Positions 41,087-49,255 of a DNA stretch of 64,000 nt are shown piece after piece. Each line of letters starts with the position of its first letter. Positions within the stretch are counted from its first letter, which is position 1. The notes beneath the pieces were generated by a model. It searched no databases. It saw only the letters and a program-made list of their open reading frames with translations, and had not been told where the DNA came from. The position numbers were made by a program, and so were the translations under genes. The DNA is from Natronomonas halophila. GTDB lineage: Archaea > Halobacteriota > Halobacteria > Halobacteriales > Haloarculaceae. The stretch is from the NCBI RefSeq assembly GCF_013391085.1, contig NZ_CP058334.1, positions 2,108,001 through 2,172,000 on the forward strand, in the 5' to 3' direction.

Positions 41087-41826
41087 TCCGAGAGGACGTC
41101 TTCGGCCGCCGCAAGGGCGCGCCGCTGCCCCTCGACGAGATGTGTGAAGTCGGCGCCCGCGACCATGTAATCGAAGCCGAGCGAGCCGAGGGCTTCGATT
41201 TGCTCGGGCGTCGTCCCCAGCGTCCCGACGGGGACGCCGGCATCCTCGGCGGCGTCGACGGTCGCCTCGATGGCCGCGAGGAACTCCGCGTCGGTCCACT
41301 CGGCAAACCGACCGAGGGAAGCCGAGAGGTCCGCGGGCCCGACGAAGAGGGCGTCGACACCCTCGACCGCCGCGATGTCAGCGGCGTTGTCGACGGCCTC
41401 GCCGGATTCTATCTGGACGATAACCGAGAGGCTGCGGTGGCCTTCGCGGACGTAGTTCTCGAAGGTGCGGCCGTAATCGGCGGCGCGAGCGGCGGCGACG
41501 CCGCGGCCTCCCTCGGGCGGATAGCGGGTCGCCTCGACGGCCGCCTGTGCCTCCTCGGCGGTGTCGACCATCGGCACGAGCAGGCCATCGGCGCCGACGT
41601 CCAGCAGGCGCTTGATGCGTACCGGGTCGTTCGACGGCACCCGAACGACGGCGTTACCGTCGGCGGCCTCGACGCCGCGAACGCAGTCGGCGACCGATTC
41701 GAGGCCGAGCGGCGTGTGTTCGGTGTCAACGACGACGAAATCGAAGCCGCCACCCGCGGCGATTTCCGCGACGGCGGGGTCCGAAAGCGAGGTCCACGTT
41801 CCGACGGTTCCGAAGAGGTCGTCCAT
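41083..41826 (-). CDS. HpcH/HpaI family aldolase/citrate lyase
   Basis: 247 residues. (beta/alpha)8 metal-dependent class II aldolase family: FVVVDTEHTPLGLESVADCV, NDPVRIKRLLDVGADGLLVP, VIVQIESGEAVDNAADI (metal-binding Glu) and FVGPADLSASLG (metal-binding Asp). Relatives cleave 2-keto-3-deoxy sugar acids or 4-hydroxy-2-oxo acids to pyruvate and an aldehyde. No pathway neighbour. Start at 41826; the frame runs much further upstream but only across the antisense of another gene. Confidence 0.9.
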   Translation of the reverse strand: MDDLFGTVGTWTSLSDPAVAEIAAGGGFDFVVVDTEHTPLGLESVADCVRGVEAADGNAVVRVPSNDPVRIKRLLDVGADGLLVPMVDTAEEAQAAVEATRYPPEGGRGVAAARAADYGRTFENYVREGHRSLSVIVQIESGEAVDNAADIAAVEGVDALFVGPADLSASLGRFAEWTDAEFLAAIEATVDAAEDAGVPVGTLGTTPEQIEALGSLGFDYMVAGADFTHLVEGQRRALAAAEDVLSD

Positions 41827-41919
41827 GCGCGGGAACGCGTCTGCCAGCGACAAAACCCTGCGGGATTGGGAAACGCCCCGAGCGCAGTCCTTTTGCCGCG
41901 GAAACGCGTGGTTTCGTGT

Positions 41920-42642
41920 ATGAGCGATTTCGACCGCGAAGCCGAACGCGAGAAGCTTCGCGAGAAATACGAGGAAGACAAGGAGAAACGGCAGGCCTCC
42001 GAGCGGATGAGCGAACTCCTCCTGCAGGGGGCGACGATGACGAACCGTCACTGCAAGGAGTGTCACTCGCCGGTCTTCCGCTACGAAGGCGACGAGTTCT
42101 GCCCGACCTGCCAGCAGGTCGTCGACGAGAACGGCAACTTCGTCGGTCCCGCGGCCGACCAAGGTCAGGCCCAGACCGAAGACCAACAGCAGGCCGCCGC
42201 CAACGGCCAGCAGCCGACCGCCGAGGAAGCCGGCACGGAGCCGGTCGAACAGGCCGAACGGACCCCGGCGGAGACGACCGAGACAGCGGAACCGACGGAA
42301 CGCGCCGTGTCCGACCAACGCGCCGACGAGCGGGCGACCGAGACCAAATCTCAGGAGACACAGCAGCCCGCAGACTCCACCGAGAACCGACCCGCTCCGG
42401 CTCGGGACCGCCGACCCGCCCGCGTCGACCCGCCGGCGCGTCGGGAGGCGCCCGCCGACGAGTCGGCCGGCCGCGAAGCGCGTGCTGGCGGCGACCTCGG
42501 CGAAGCCGAAGCCGCGCTCGTCCGCGAGATTACGGCACTGACCCGGCAGGCCGAGGAGACGCGGGACATCGGGCGCAAACGCGACCTCTTTGCGGCCGCT
42601 CGCGAGGCGGCCGACACCCTCCAGACCGTCCGACGGCTCTGA
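41920..42642 (+). CDS. Sjogren's syndrome/scleroderma autoantigen 1 (SSSCA1) family zinc-ribbon protein
   Basis: 240 residues. N-terminal helical charged region, then a zinc ribbon HCKECHSPVFRYEGDEFCPT (cysteines near 45, 48, 62 and 65) of the autoantigen p27 family, then a long Gln/Glu/Ala/Thr/Arg-rich disordered linker (about 75-195), and a C-terminal helical region (EAALVREITALTRQAEETRD). Archaeal members are of unknown function. The disordered segment is longer than in most family members. Confidence 0.83.
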   Translation: MSDFDREAEREKLREKYEEDKEKRQASERMSELLLQGATMTNRHCKECHSPVFRYEGDEFCPTCQQVVDENGNFVGPAADQGQAQTEDQQQAAANGQQPTAEEAGTEPVEQAERTPAETTETAEPTERAVSDQRADERATETKSQETQQPADSTENRPAPARDRRPARVDPPARREAPADESAGREARAGGDLGEAEAALVREITALTRQAEETRDIGRKRDLFAAAREAADTLQTVRRL

Positions 42643-42715
42643 ACTGCGGGCCTTTTCCCCGCCGGAAAGGCGTCGAATCACAACGCTATTGAAGGGCCTT
42701 GACTAACGCACGCAT

Positions 42716-43297
42716 ATGGTTACGACAGTGGGTATCGTCGGCGGGGCGGTGCTGACGCTCGTCGCGGTCGTCCTGCATCTCTCGGAGGGGTCCGAGTGGC
42801 AGCCCCGCGAGGACATCTCACAGGACGTCCTCGAAAAGCGGGCCGAGACGGTCCCCGAGACGGAGTTCCCCGAACCCAGCAACCGCACCATCGGCGGTGG
42901 CGGCGCTGCGGCCGCGGCGGTCGGCGCCGGTGACGGCGAGGCCGAAGGCGAACTCGCCGAGGAAGAAGAGGACGCCGGCCCGGCGGCTATCCCCGACGAC
43001 GAAGCCGAAACCTACGAAATCGAGTACGTCAAGGAAGGCGCGACCATCGAGGTCAAGGAAAACGAGACGCTTCTGGAAGCCGGCGAAGAGGAAGGCTGGG
43101 ACCTGCCCTACGCCTGCCGTGAAGGCCAGTGTATCTCCTGTGCCGGCCACATCGCCGACGGCGGCAACAGCGAGGACTACGTCGAACACCACACCAACCA
43201 GATGCTCGGCGAGCCCGAACTCGACGACGGCTACACGCTGACCTGCGTCGCCTATCCGACCGACAGCTTCTCGCTGGAAACCGGCGAATCGCCGTAA
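42716..43297 (+). CDS. Membrane-tethered [2Fe-2S] ferredoxin
   Basis: 193 residues. An N-terminal hydrophobic helix (VGIVGGAVLTLVAVVLHL, residues 5-22) is followed by an acidic linker and a plant-type ferredoxin domain (about 99-190) whose cluster cysteines are 134, 139, 142 and 177 (ACREGQCISCAGH; LTCVAYP). The fold lies at the C-terminus of an otherwise acidic, Ala/Gly-rich spacer. It would donate electrons close to the membrane; partner enzymes are not adjacent. Confidence 0.9.
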   Translation: MVTTVGIVGGAVLTLVAVVLHLSEGSEWQPREDISQDVLEKRAETVPETEFPEPSNRTIGGGGAAAAAVGAGDGEAEGELAEEEEDAGPAAIPDDEAETYEIEYVKEGATIEVKENETLLEAGEEEGWDLPYACREGQCISCAGHIADGGNSEDYVEHHTNQMLGEPELDDGYTLTCVAYPTDSFSLETGESP

Positions 43298-43340
43298 CGA
43301 TTCGGCCGTTTCTTCTCTCGGTTCTCTTTCGTTTCGGACG

Positions 43341-43579
43341 CTATTCGACGAGCGGCACCGACGGGTCTTCGACGTCTACTTCTTCGGTCAGATCCTCGAA
43401 GTCGTCGACCGGTCCCCTGACGAACATCGCATGGCCCATGAACACGAGCGAAACCGCTCCGAGCGAGACGATAGCAGCGGCATCGCGACGCTGGTCAGCG
43501 CTCCCACGGCACCGCCAACGGCCAGCGAGAGGATGGTGGCGGCCAACACCAACTCGTAGTACTGTAACGTGTAGCCCAT
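43341..43579 (-). pseudogene. Small membrane protein gene interrupted by a -1 frameshift
   Basis: From the ATG at 43579 the frame reads MGYTLQYYELVLAATILSLA then VGGAVGALTSVAMPL, a clean two-helix start. After about residue 36 this frame becomes basic and serine-rich (SSRSERFRSCSWAMRCSS) and stops at an in-frame TGA. One base lost near 43470 restores a sensible continuation (AIVSLGAVSLVFMGHAMFVR, then GPVDDFEDLTEEVDVEDP and a stop at 43341), a total of about 79 residues. Either a real pseudogene, a programmed shift, or a sequencing error. Confidence 0.7.
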
Positions 43580-43660
43580 GCCCGGAATTGGTCGCCGTCT
43601 TGGATTACCTCCGGGGTGTGTCGCAACCGTTAAACGGCCGTCCGGGCTATCGGTCGATAG

Positions 43661-43733
43661 GAGCCCGTAGCTCAGTGGACAGAGTGCTTGGTTCCGGACC
43701 AAGATGTCGCGGGTTCAAATCCCGTCGGGCTCG
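43661..43733 (+). tRNA. tRNA-Arg (anticodon CCG)
   Basis: 73 bases folding as a cloverleaf: acceptor GAGCCCG (43661-43667) with CGGGCTC (43726-43732) and discriminator G; D stem GCTC/GAGT; anticodon stem CTTGG/CCAAG with loop TTCCGGA, anticodon CCG at 43694-43696 reading CGG; T stem GCGGG/CCCGT with loop TTCAAAT. CCA is not encoded and no intron is present. Lies between the frameshifted gene and a small membrane protein gene. Confidence 0.95.
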
Positions 43734-43805
43734 TTTCATTCCGGAACGAACTAGAACCAACAGCTGACAGAGCGGCGTCTCTACTCTCGATTCGAAGCGG
43801 TAAAC

Positions 43806-44063
43806 TCAGGAGTCTTCACCACTCAACGCGTCTTCCGTTTCGATTTCATCGATGCGGTCCTGCAGTTCTTCGACGGCCTGTTCGTCGACGGTTCCCCAGT
43901 AGGCGACGATGACGATGGAGATGAGAAACACGATTCCCCAGCCCAGCGTTTCGTAGGCATTCCGTTCGGATGGGGTACGCCCTTCCGTTTGTGCTGAGAA
44001 GGGGACCCTGATGGTTGGACTACTGGGGTCGCTCGTTCTCGTGGTCGTCGCGACCCTCGTCAT
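43806..44063 (-). CDS. Small single-helix membrane protein, start uncertain
   Basis: The C-terminal part reads as a genuine short protein: ERNAYETLGWGIVFLISIVI, then VAYWGTVDEQAVEELQDRID and an acidic end, i.e. one membrane helix and a short amphipathic tail. No ATG, GTG or TTG lies where a start would be expected before it. The only upstream ATG (44063) falls inside the divergent exchanger gene and gives a basic, unlikely N-terminus; an internal GTG (GIVFL) would begin mid-helix. Start unknown, or the 5' end is damaged. Confidence 0.4.
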   Translation of the reverse strand: MTRVATTTRTSDPSSPTIRVPFSAQTEGRTPSERNAYETLGWGIVFLISIVIVAYWGTVDEQAVEELQDRIDEIETEDALSGEDS

Positions 44064-45018
44064 CTGGAAAGGAAGCGAACACTTCGCGCGGGCGGCGCAG
44101 CGACTCAGCAAGTACTACGGCCTGCCGGTCGCCGTCCACGGCGCGGTCGTCGTCGCTGTCGGGTCCAGTTTCCCCGAAATCAGTTCTATCGTCATCAGTA
44201 CCGTCGTCCACGGCGAGTTCTCCCTCGGCGTCGGGGCCATCGTCGGCAGCGCAATCTTCAATCTGCTCGTGATTCCGGCCCTCTCGGCGCTTTCCAGCGA
44301 GAAGTTGGGGGCGACCCGCAATCTCGTCCACAAGGACGCCCAGTTTTACATCATCAGCGTGCTCGTCCTGTTCATCGTCTTCGCGCTCGGGGCGACGTAC
44401 GTCCCGGGGGGCACGAACAGCGCCGCCATCCTGACGCCACCGCTGGCCATCCTGCCGCTTGCCACGTACGGCATCTACATCTTCCTCCACCAGCAGGACG
44501 CCAGCGACCATGTCGCCGCCGAGTCGGTCGACGTTTCGCCCCTCCGGGAGTTCGGCACCCTGTCGGTGGCGCTGCTGGTCATCGCCGTCGGCGTGGAGGG
44601 TATCGTTCGGGCCGCCCTCTCGCTCGGCGGAATATTCGGCATCGAGAGCTTCCTGTTGGGTCTCACCGTCATCGCGGCGGGGACGAGCCTTCCCGATGCG
44701 TTCGTCAGCGTCCGGGCCGCCCAGAACGATGACAGCGTAACCAGCCTCACGAACGTCCTCGGGAGCAATATCTTCAACCTCCTGGTCGCCATCCCCGTCG
44801 GCGTCCTCCTGGCGGGGTCGGCGACCATCAACTTCCTCGTGGCGATTCCGACGATGGGCTTTCTCGCCTTCGCCACGCTCGTTTTCGTCATCTTCACCCG
44901 CACCGACCTCGAATTGACCGACCTCGAGGCCTACGGCTTTCTGGGGCTGTACGTCCTGTTTCTCGTCTGGATGGTGCTCGAATCGTTCGGCCTCATAGAT
45001 ACCGTCAGAGGGATTTAG
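44011..45018 (+). CDS. Sodium/calcium exchanger (CaCA) family protein
   Basis: 335 residues with ten membrane helices and the two family repeats: alpha-1 GSSFPEISSIVISTVV near residue 50 followed by GAIVGSAIFNLLVIPAL, and alpha-2 AAGTSLPDAFVSVRAA near residue 226 followed by NVLGSNIFNLLVAIP. The acidic residues that bind cations (PE, PD) and the GSxxFN motifs are intact. Expels Ca2+ or other cations in exchange for Na+ or H+. Confidence 0.92.
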   Translation: MVGLLGSLVLVVVATLVIWKGSEHFARAAQRLSKYYGLPVAVHGAVVVAVGSSFPEISSIVISTVVHGEFSLGVGAIVGSAIFNLLVIPALSALSSEKLGATRNLVHKDAQFYIISVLVLFIVFALGATYVPGGTNSAAILTPPLAILPLATYGIYIFLHQQDASDHVAAESVDVSPLREFGTLSVALLVIAVGVEGIVRAALSLGGIFGIESFLLGLTVIAAGTSLPDAFVSVRAAQNDDSVTSLTNVLGSNIFNLLVAIPVGVLLAGSATINFLVAIPTMGFLAFATLVFVIFTRTDLELTDLEAYGFLGLYVLFLVWMVLESFGLIDTVRGI

Positions 45019-45033
45019 GCACCTGCCACTCGT

Positions 45034-46281
45034 CTAACGCCGTTCCAGTGGCTCTTTCAGCGCCCACACGTCCTCGTTCGGGTCCAGATTACTCGGCTCC
45101 GAGCCCCGTTCGGTCAGAATGCCGGCGTGATAGAGCATGGCCTTGAGCTGGAAGACGGCCGGCGAGTGGTAGACGCTTCCGTCGTCGAGTTCGGTCCGCT
45201 GGAGGTTGCCGTCGGCGTCCAGCACTCGTGAGCGGGCGTCGTCGGTTCCGCGAACGAACAACTCGACGGTGAATGTGGGATGCTGGACGTGGAGCCACTC
45301 GACGAACTCCGGAAGCGTTGGTTCGGCGATGCCGTCCTCGTGCATCGTCTGGAGTTCGTTCACCAGTAGTTTCGTCGCGGGATACGCCCAGACGACGCGT
45401 CTGGCAAGCAGGCCCCACTCGGGGGCGATATCGACGAAGCGTTTCCGCGACCGTTGCCAGTCCTCGAAGCCGGCCAGCGCGGCTTCGACGGAGCCGTAGC
45501 GGTCCAGCGCGAACCGGACGACTTCCTCGCCGAGCGGTGTCAGTTCGTTGCGGGCCGGCCCCTGTTCGATGAGGCCGAGGAAGGCGGCGCCGCGTCGAGC
45601 GTCCTCGACCGCACGAACGACGTGTTCGGCGAGGACGGCGTCGGTGTCGTCGGGATGGTAACACGCGAGGGGATAGGCGAGGTAGTTCTTCGGGTGGTTG
45701 AGGCCGAACGACTTGTCGGCGACGCCCTGTGCGGTCGCCTGAAACCGGATGGCGCTGGCGTCGTCGGAGGTGTTGGTGCCGACGATGCGGGGGACTTCGT
45801 AGGGGTCGACGGTCCCGGACGGGTCGACGCCGAGGACGCCGACGTTCAACTCGCAGGCGAGCGTGCGGTCGGTCTCGGAGATGGCGTCGGCGGGCGCGGC
45901 GACGTAGGCGGCGTTGGCCTCGTGGAGGCGGTCGTAGGCCTGTAACACGCCGCGTTCGACGTCGGCGGTACCCTCGCCGGTGTGGCCCTTCGCTTCGATG
46001 GCGACCAGCGGCGGATGGTCGCCGAACCGCTCGACCGCGAGGAGGTCCGAATCGAGGCTGCGAACGCCGACGAGGTCGGGGTAGCCGGAGCCGAGTCGGA
46101 CGTGGTTGAACGGCGCGAGGCGGTCCCGGACCGCCTCGGGAATCCGGCGGCCCCGAAGCCACTCGTCGGTCGCGAACTGGGTGTCACAGACGGCGTAGGC
46201 CGCCCGGTCGTCGGAATCGGGAAAGAGCCGCCCCTTCGCGTGGGCGAGGACCTGCGGTTCCGTGAGTGCGGCGCTGGCCAT
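45034..46281 (-). CDS. PD-(D/E)XK nuclease-like protein of unknown function
   Basis: 415 residues from the ATG at 46281. The N-terminal 120 residues show a restriction-nuclease-like core: GYPDLVGV (PD at 68-69) and PLVAIEAKGH (E96, K98), the classical D...ExK spacing with an upstream YPDL. The rest (about 190-415) is helical with a winged-helix-like portion (LTPLGEEVVRFALDRYGSVE; TERGSEPSNLDPNEDVWALK). No methyltransferase or second subunit is near, so it is not an ordinary restriction system. Similar haloarchaeal proteins are uncharacterised. Confidence 0.72.
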   Translation of the reverse strand: MASAALTEPQVLAHAKGRLFPDSDDRAAYAVCDTQFATDEWLRGRRIPEAVRDRLAPFNHVRLGSGYPDLVGVRSLDSDLLAVERFGDHPPLVAIEAKGHTGEGTADVERGVLQAYDRLHEANAAYVAAPADAISETDRTLACELNVGVLGVDPSGTVDPYEVPRIVGTNTSDDASAIRFQATAQGVADKSFGLNHPKNYLAYPLACYHPDDTDAVLAEHVVRAVEDARRGAAFLGLIEQGPARNELTPLGEEVVRFALDRYGSVEAALAGFEDWQRSRKRFVDIAPEWGLLARRVVWAYPATKLLVNELQTMHEDGIAEPTLPEFVEWLHVQHPTFTVELFVRGTDDARSRVLDADGNLQRTELDDGSVYHSPAVFQLKAMLYHAGILTERGSEPSNLDPNEDVWALKEPLERR

Positions 46282-46458
46282 GCGCTGTCCTCCGCGCCCG
46301 GGCTCATGAACCTTCGGCGAGCGCCGACACGTCGGTCGCCATGTATGACCGGGCATGGGCGCCCGCTTTTCGACGAGGGCGGTCGATGCTCGATGGGTCG
46401 GTGTTTCGAGCAGGGATAAACGATTGGGCTTTTCAGCCTCCGAAACCGGCCGAACGAC

Positions 46459-46498
46459 TATTTGTATACAGGCAGTAGGCGTGTCAACGGGGACGCAT
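46459..46498 (+). promoter_or_regulatory. Promoter region of HalX response regulator gene
   Basis: TATTTGTATAC at 46459-46469, about 30-40 bases before the ATG at 46499, in a 217-base gap that otherwise holds nothing recognisable. Suitable TATA/BRE region for the regulator. Confidence 0.45.
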
Positions 46499-47077
46499 AT
46501 GACGAACGATACACCAACCGTGCTGGTCGTCGACGACGAGCGGGACCTCGCCGACCTGTACGCGGCGTGGCTGTCCGAACGGTACGACGTTCGGACGGCC
46601 TACGGGGGTGAGGACGCCATCGACGTCGTCTCCGAGGACGTCGACGTGGCGCTGATCGACCGCCTGATGCCGCGGGTCTCGGGAGACGAGGTGCTCGACC
46701 ACATCCGCTCGAAGAGCTACGATTGTCGCGTCTCGATGGTGACGGCCGTCGAGCCGGATTTCGATATCATCGAACTCGGCTTCGACGAGTACATCGTCAA
46801 GCCGATTCGGCAGGACGACCTGATCGATATCGTCGAGTCGCTGCAATCCCGCTCGGAGTACGACCGCCAGTTGCAGGAGTTCTTCGCGCTGGCGTCGAAG
46901 CGGGCGGCCCTCCAGACGCAGAAAAACGCCCACGAACTCTCCGAAAGCGAGGCCTACGCCGACCTTTCCGAGCAGATCGAGGAGATGCGTTCGGAACTGG
47001 ATGCGACGACCGACGAACTCTCCGAGCGTGACTTCGAGGTCGAACTGCGGCGGTTGAGCGTCGATAACTCGACTTAG
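46499..47077 (+). CDS. HalX-type response regulator
   Basis: 192 residues. A CheY-like receiver (about 1-120) has the acidic pair VVDDERD (Asp12, Asp13), phosphoacceptor Asp54 (ALIDRLMP) and the switch Lys101 (YIVKPI). The C-terminal 65 residues are the HalX domain (ALASKRAALQTQKNAHELSE; YADLSEQIEEMRSELDATTD), a coiled-coil output found only in haloarchaea and relatives. No histidine kinase lies nearby, so its input is unknown. Confidence 0.92.
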   Translation: MTNDTPTVLVVDDERDLADLYAAWLSERYDVRTAYGGEDAIDVVSEDVDVALIDRLMPRVSGDEVLDHIRSKSYDCRVSMVTAVEPDFDIIELGFDEYIVKPIRQDDLIDIVESLQSRSEYDRQLQEFFALASKRAALQTQKNAHELSESEAYADLSEQIEEMRSELDATTDELSERDFEVELRRLSVDNST

Positions 47078-48036
47078 CGAATCGTATTCTCCAGCGTCCC
47101 GAGTCCGTCGACGGTCAAGCGGACGGTGTCACCCGAATCGAGGAAGCGTCCCAACTCGAGCCCACAGCCTTCGCCGACGGTGCCGCTTCCCAACACGTCG
47201 CCCGGATGGAGCGGTTCACTCTGTGAGACGCGTTCGATGATGTCCGCGAAGGAGTGGTACATCTCGCCAGCGGTGCCTTCCGACCACGTCTCGCCGTTGA
47301 CCTCGGCGGTCATCTCGGCGGTTTCGAGGTCGAACTCGTCGGGCGTGACGAGATACGGCCCCAGCGCGCTGGCGAAGTCCTTGCCCTTGGCGGGGCCGAG
47401 CCGACCCTGCATCTCCTCTAACTGGATGTCGCGGGCGCTGAAATCGTCGAGAATGGTGTAGCCGGCGATGTAGTCGTCGGCCTTGTCGGCGTCGATGTTC
47501 TCGCCGTGTTTGCCGATGACGGCGGCGATTTCTAACTCGTAGTCGGCCTGCTCGGAGTAGTCGGGCCACGGTACCTCGTCGCCGGGGCCGACGACCGTGT
47601 CGGCGTTGCCCTTGTAGTAGACGGGCATCTCGTACCAGACGTCCGGCGGGTCGCCGCCGAGGCTGTTGCGGACGTGTTCCTCGAAGGCCATGAAATCCCG
47701 CAGGGAGTTGGGCCGCGGCAGCGGCGAACGGAGTCGAACGTCCTCGCGCTCGAAGCGGAGGCGGCCTCCGGTCGGCCCCCGCTCGTCGTCGGTCCGCCGG
47801 GCGTACTCGAGGGCGTCCTTTGCGGCGTTCATCGCCCGCTCGCCACGCGAGAGGAAGGCGTTCATCTCCGGCGGCGCGTGGGCCTCGGCGACCGGCACCG
47901 GGTCGGCCTCGCCGTTGGCCTCCAGCATCCCCGCATAGGCCGTCGTTACGTCCACCAGCGCGCCGTGTTCGTCTCGGACGCCGACCCGGCGCTTCGGGCC
48001 GACCGGCGTCTCGACTTCGAAGGTGGCAAGTTTCAT
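47074..48036 (-). CDS. Fumarylacetoacetate hydrolase family protein
   Basis: 320 residues. FAH fold metal-dependent hydrolase or isomerase: NSLRDFMAFEEHVRNS, the metal-binding YELEIAAVIGKHGENI, DDYIAGYTILDDFSARDIQL and VLGSGTVGEGCGLELGRFLD. These acidic residues match the FAH metal site. Enzymes of this family act late in aromatic ring catabolism. Its start overlaps the stop of the cyclase gene (ATGA), so the two form one operon. Convergent with the HalX gene. Confidence 0.9.
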   Translation of the reverse strand: MKLATFEVETPVGPKRRVGVRDEHGALVDVTTAYAGMLEANGEADPVPVAEAHAPPEMNAFLSRGERAMNAAKDALEYARRTDDERGPTGGRLRFEREDVRLRSPLPRPNSLRDFMAFEEHVRNSLGGDPPDVWYEMPVYYKGNADTVVGPGDEVPWPDYSEQADYELEIAAVIGKHGENIDADKADDYIAGYTILDDFSARDIQLEEMQGRLGPAKGKDFASALGPYLVTPDEFDLETAEMTAEVNGETWSEGTAGEMYHSFADIIERVSQSEPLHPGDVLGSGTVGEGCGLELGRFLDSGDTVRLTVDGLGTLENTIR

Positions 48037-48854
48037 GTCGCACCCCCCTCCGCGTCGTCGGCCGCATCGTCTTCGATAACGGCGACCGGTCGGACCCACC
48101 CGGCGCTGCCGTCTTCCACAACGATGGGGAAGGCGACGAGGGGAATGTTCGTCTTCCGCGGCAACGCATCGAGGTTCGCCATCTTCTCGATCTGGCAGTA
48201 CTCCTTCTCGCGGCCCGCGAGGTGGGCCGGCCACAGTTCCTCGCTGTCGCCCGTCTCCTCGAAGCGAGCGCCCATCTCGAGGAACGGCTTGTCGAAGCCG
48301 TAGGCGTCGGTGCCGATGACCTTGATGCCCTGCTCGACGAGCCATGTCGTCGCCTCGCTTCCCATCCCCGGGAAGTCGGTCAGATACGCCGCCTCTCCCC
48401 ACAACTCGTCGGCGCCGGTCTGGATGAGGACGATTTCGCCCTCCGAGAGGTCGTGATTCAGGTCGTCGAGGGCCTCCTGCAAATCGTCGACGCCGATTTC
48501 GGCGCCGGCATCGAGGTGGCGCATATCGAGCACGACGGCCTCGCCGAGGCCCCACTCCAGCGGCACCTCGTCGATGGTGCGGGCGGGCTCCCCCTCGCTT
48601 TCGGCGCCGTAGTGATACGGCGCGTCCATGTGGGTCGCGGTGTGGGTGATGGCGGTGATTTCCTCCCAGGCCAGCGCGGTGCCGTCCGGGAAGTCGTCGG
48701 CTTCGACGTCCTTGCCCATCGCCTGCAGGTTCTGAGCGAGCCATTCGGCGCCCTCGCGGTGGTCCATCCGGTCGATGCTCGCGGGGTCCGGTTCGCTCGC
48801 GGCCCCGTCCTCGATGCCGACCGAGAGGTCGATGAGTGTGGCATCCTGGAACAT
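48033..48854 (-). CDS. Cyclase family protein (kynurenine formamidase-like)
   Basis: 273 residues. The metal-binding HTATHMDAPYHYG (about 81-93) is the HxxxHxDxPxH-type motif of the cyclase/KynB family, which hydrolyses N-formylkynurenine or related amides and lactones. Next come a GADELWG and other family blocks. First gene of a two-gene operon with the FAA hydrolase, implying a shared aromatic or hydroxy-acid catabolic route. The tryptophan catabolism genes kynU/TDO are not in the window. Confidence 0.88.
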   Translation of the reverse strand: MFQDATLIDLSVGIEDGAASEPDPASIDRMDHREGAEWLAQNLQAMGKDVEADDFPDGTALAWEEITAITHTATHMDAPYHYGAESEGEPARTIDEVPLEWGLGEAVVLDMRHLDAGAEIGVDDLQEALDDLNHDLSEGEIVLIQTGADELWGEAAYLTDFPGMGSEATTWLVEQGIKVIGTDAYGFDKPFLEMGARFEETGDSEELWPAHLAGREKEYCQIEKMANLDALPRKTNIPLVAFPIVVEDGSAGWVRPVAVIEDDAADDAEGGAT

Positions 48855-48904
48855 ACCACCTTACGGGGCGGCTTGGAACTTATAGATGGGCCTGCCGGCG
48901 GCCA

Positions 48905-49255
48905 CTACATGAGGCCGCCGAGGAGCGTGCCGGCCAGCACTGCGAATAGGGCCAAAAGCAGCGTTCCGGCCGCGTTGGCCACCGCAGCGACGCCCTCACC
49001 GTCTTCGGCCAGCCGAACCGTCTCGACGGCGAACGACGAGAAGGTCGTGAAGGCGCCACAGAAGCCGACAGCGGCGGCAAGCAGGGCCGTCTCGCTTAAC
49101 CCTGCCGCCAGCAGAACGCCGATGGCGAAACTGCCGAGGACGTTGACGACGAGCGTACCTCGGCCCCGTCCCTCGATTGCTTGCCCGACGGCGTAGCGCG
49201 CCAAGGCGCCACCGGCGCCGCCGAGACCGACCGCAAGCGCGCTCACGAGCGCCAT
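48905..49255 (-). CDS. crcB: Fluoride channel subunit CrcB/Fluc (second copy)
   Basis: 116 residues, four membrane helices. GGAGGALARYAVGQAI at the start, VVNVLGSFAIGVLLAAGL with the conserved Asn, and GFCGAFTTFSSFAVETVRL are CrcB signatures. Starts inside the 3' end of the other crcB gene (13-base overlap). Two unequal crcB genes in tandem imply a heterodimeric channel that expels fluoride. Confidence 0.92.
   Translation of the reverse strand: MALVSALAVGLGGAGGALARYAVGQAIEGRGRGTLVVNVLGSFAIGVLLAAGLSETALLAAAVGFCGAFTTFSSFAVETVRLAEDGEGVAAVANAAGTLLLALFAVLAGTLLGGLM

Noticed and set aside
41827-42681. Upstream extension of the aldolase frame to 42681 (532 residues)
   Set aside because: Antisense to the SSSCA1-family gene, with no aldolase homology; the ATG at 41826 gives a normal-length family member.
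43640-43760. tRNA-Arg as an integration (att) site with a duplicated 3' end
   Set aside because: No second copy of the tRNA 3' end was noticed in the window and no integrase is present; only neighbouring gene decay hints at it.
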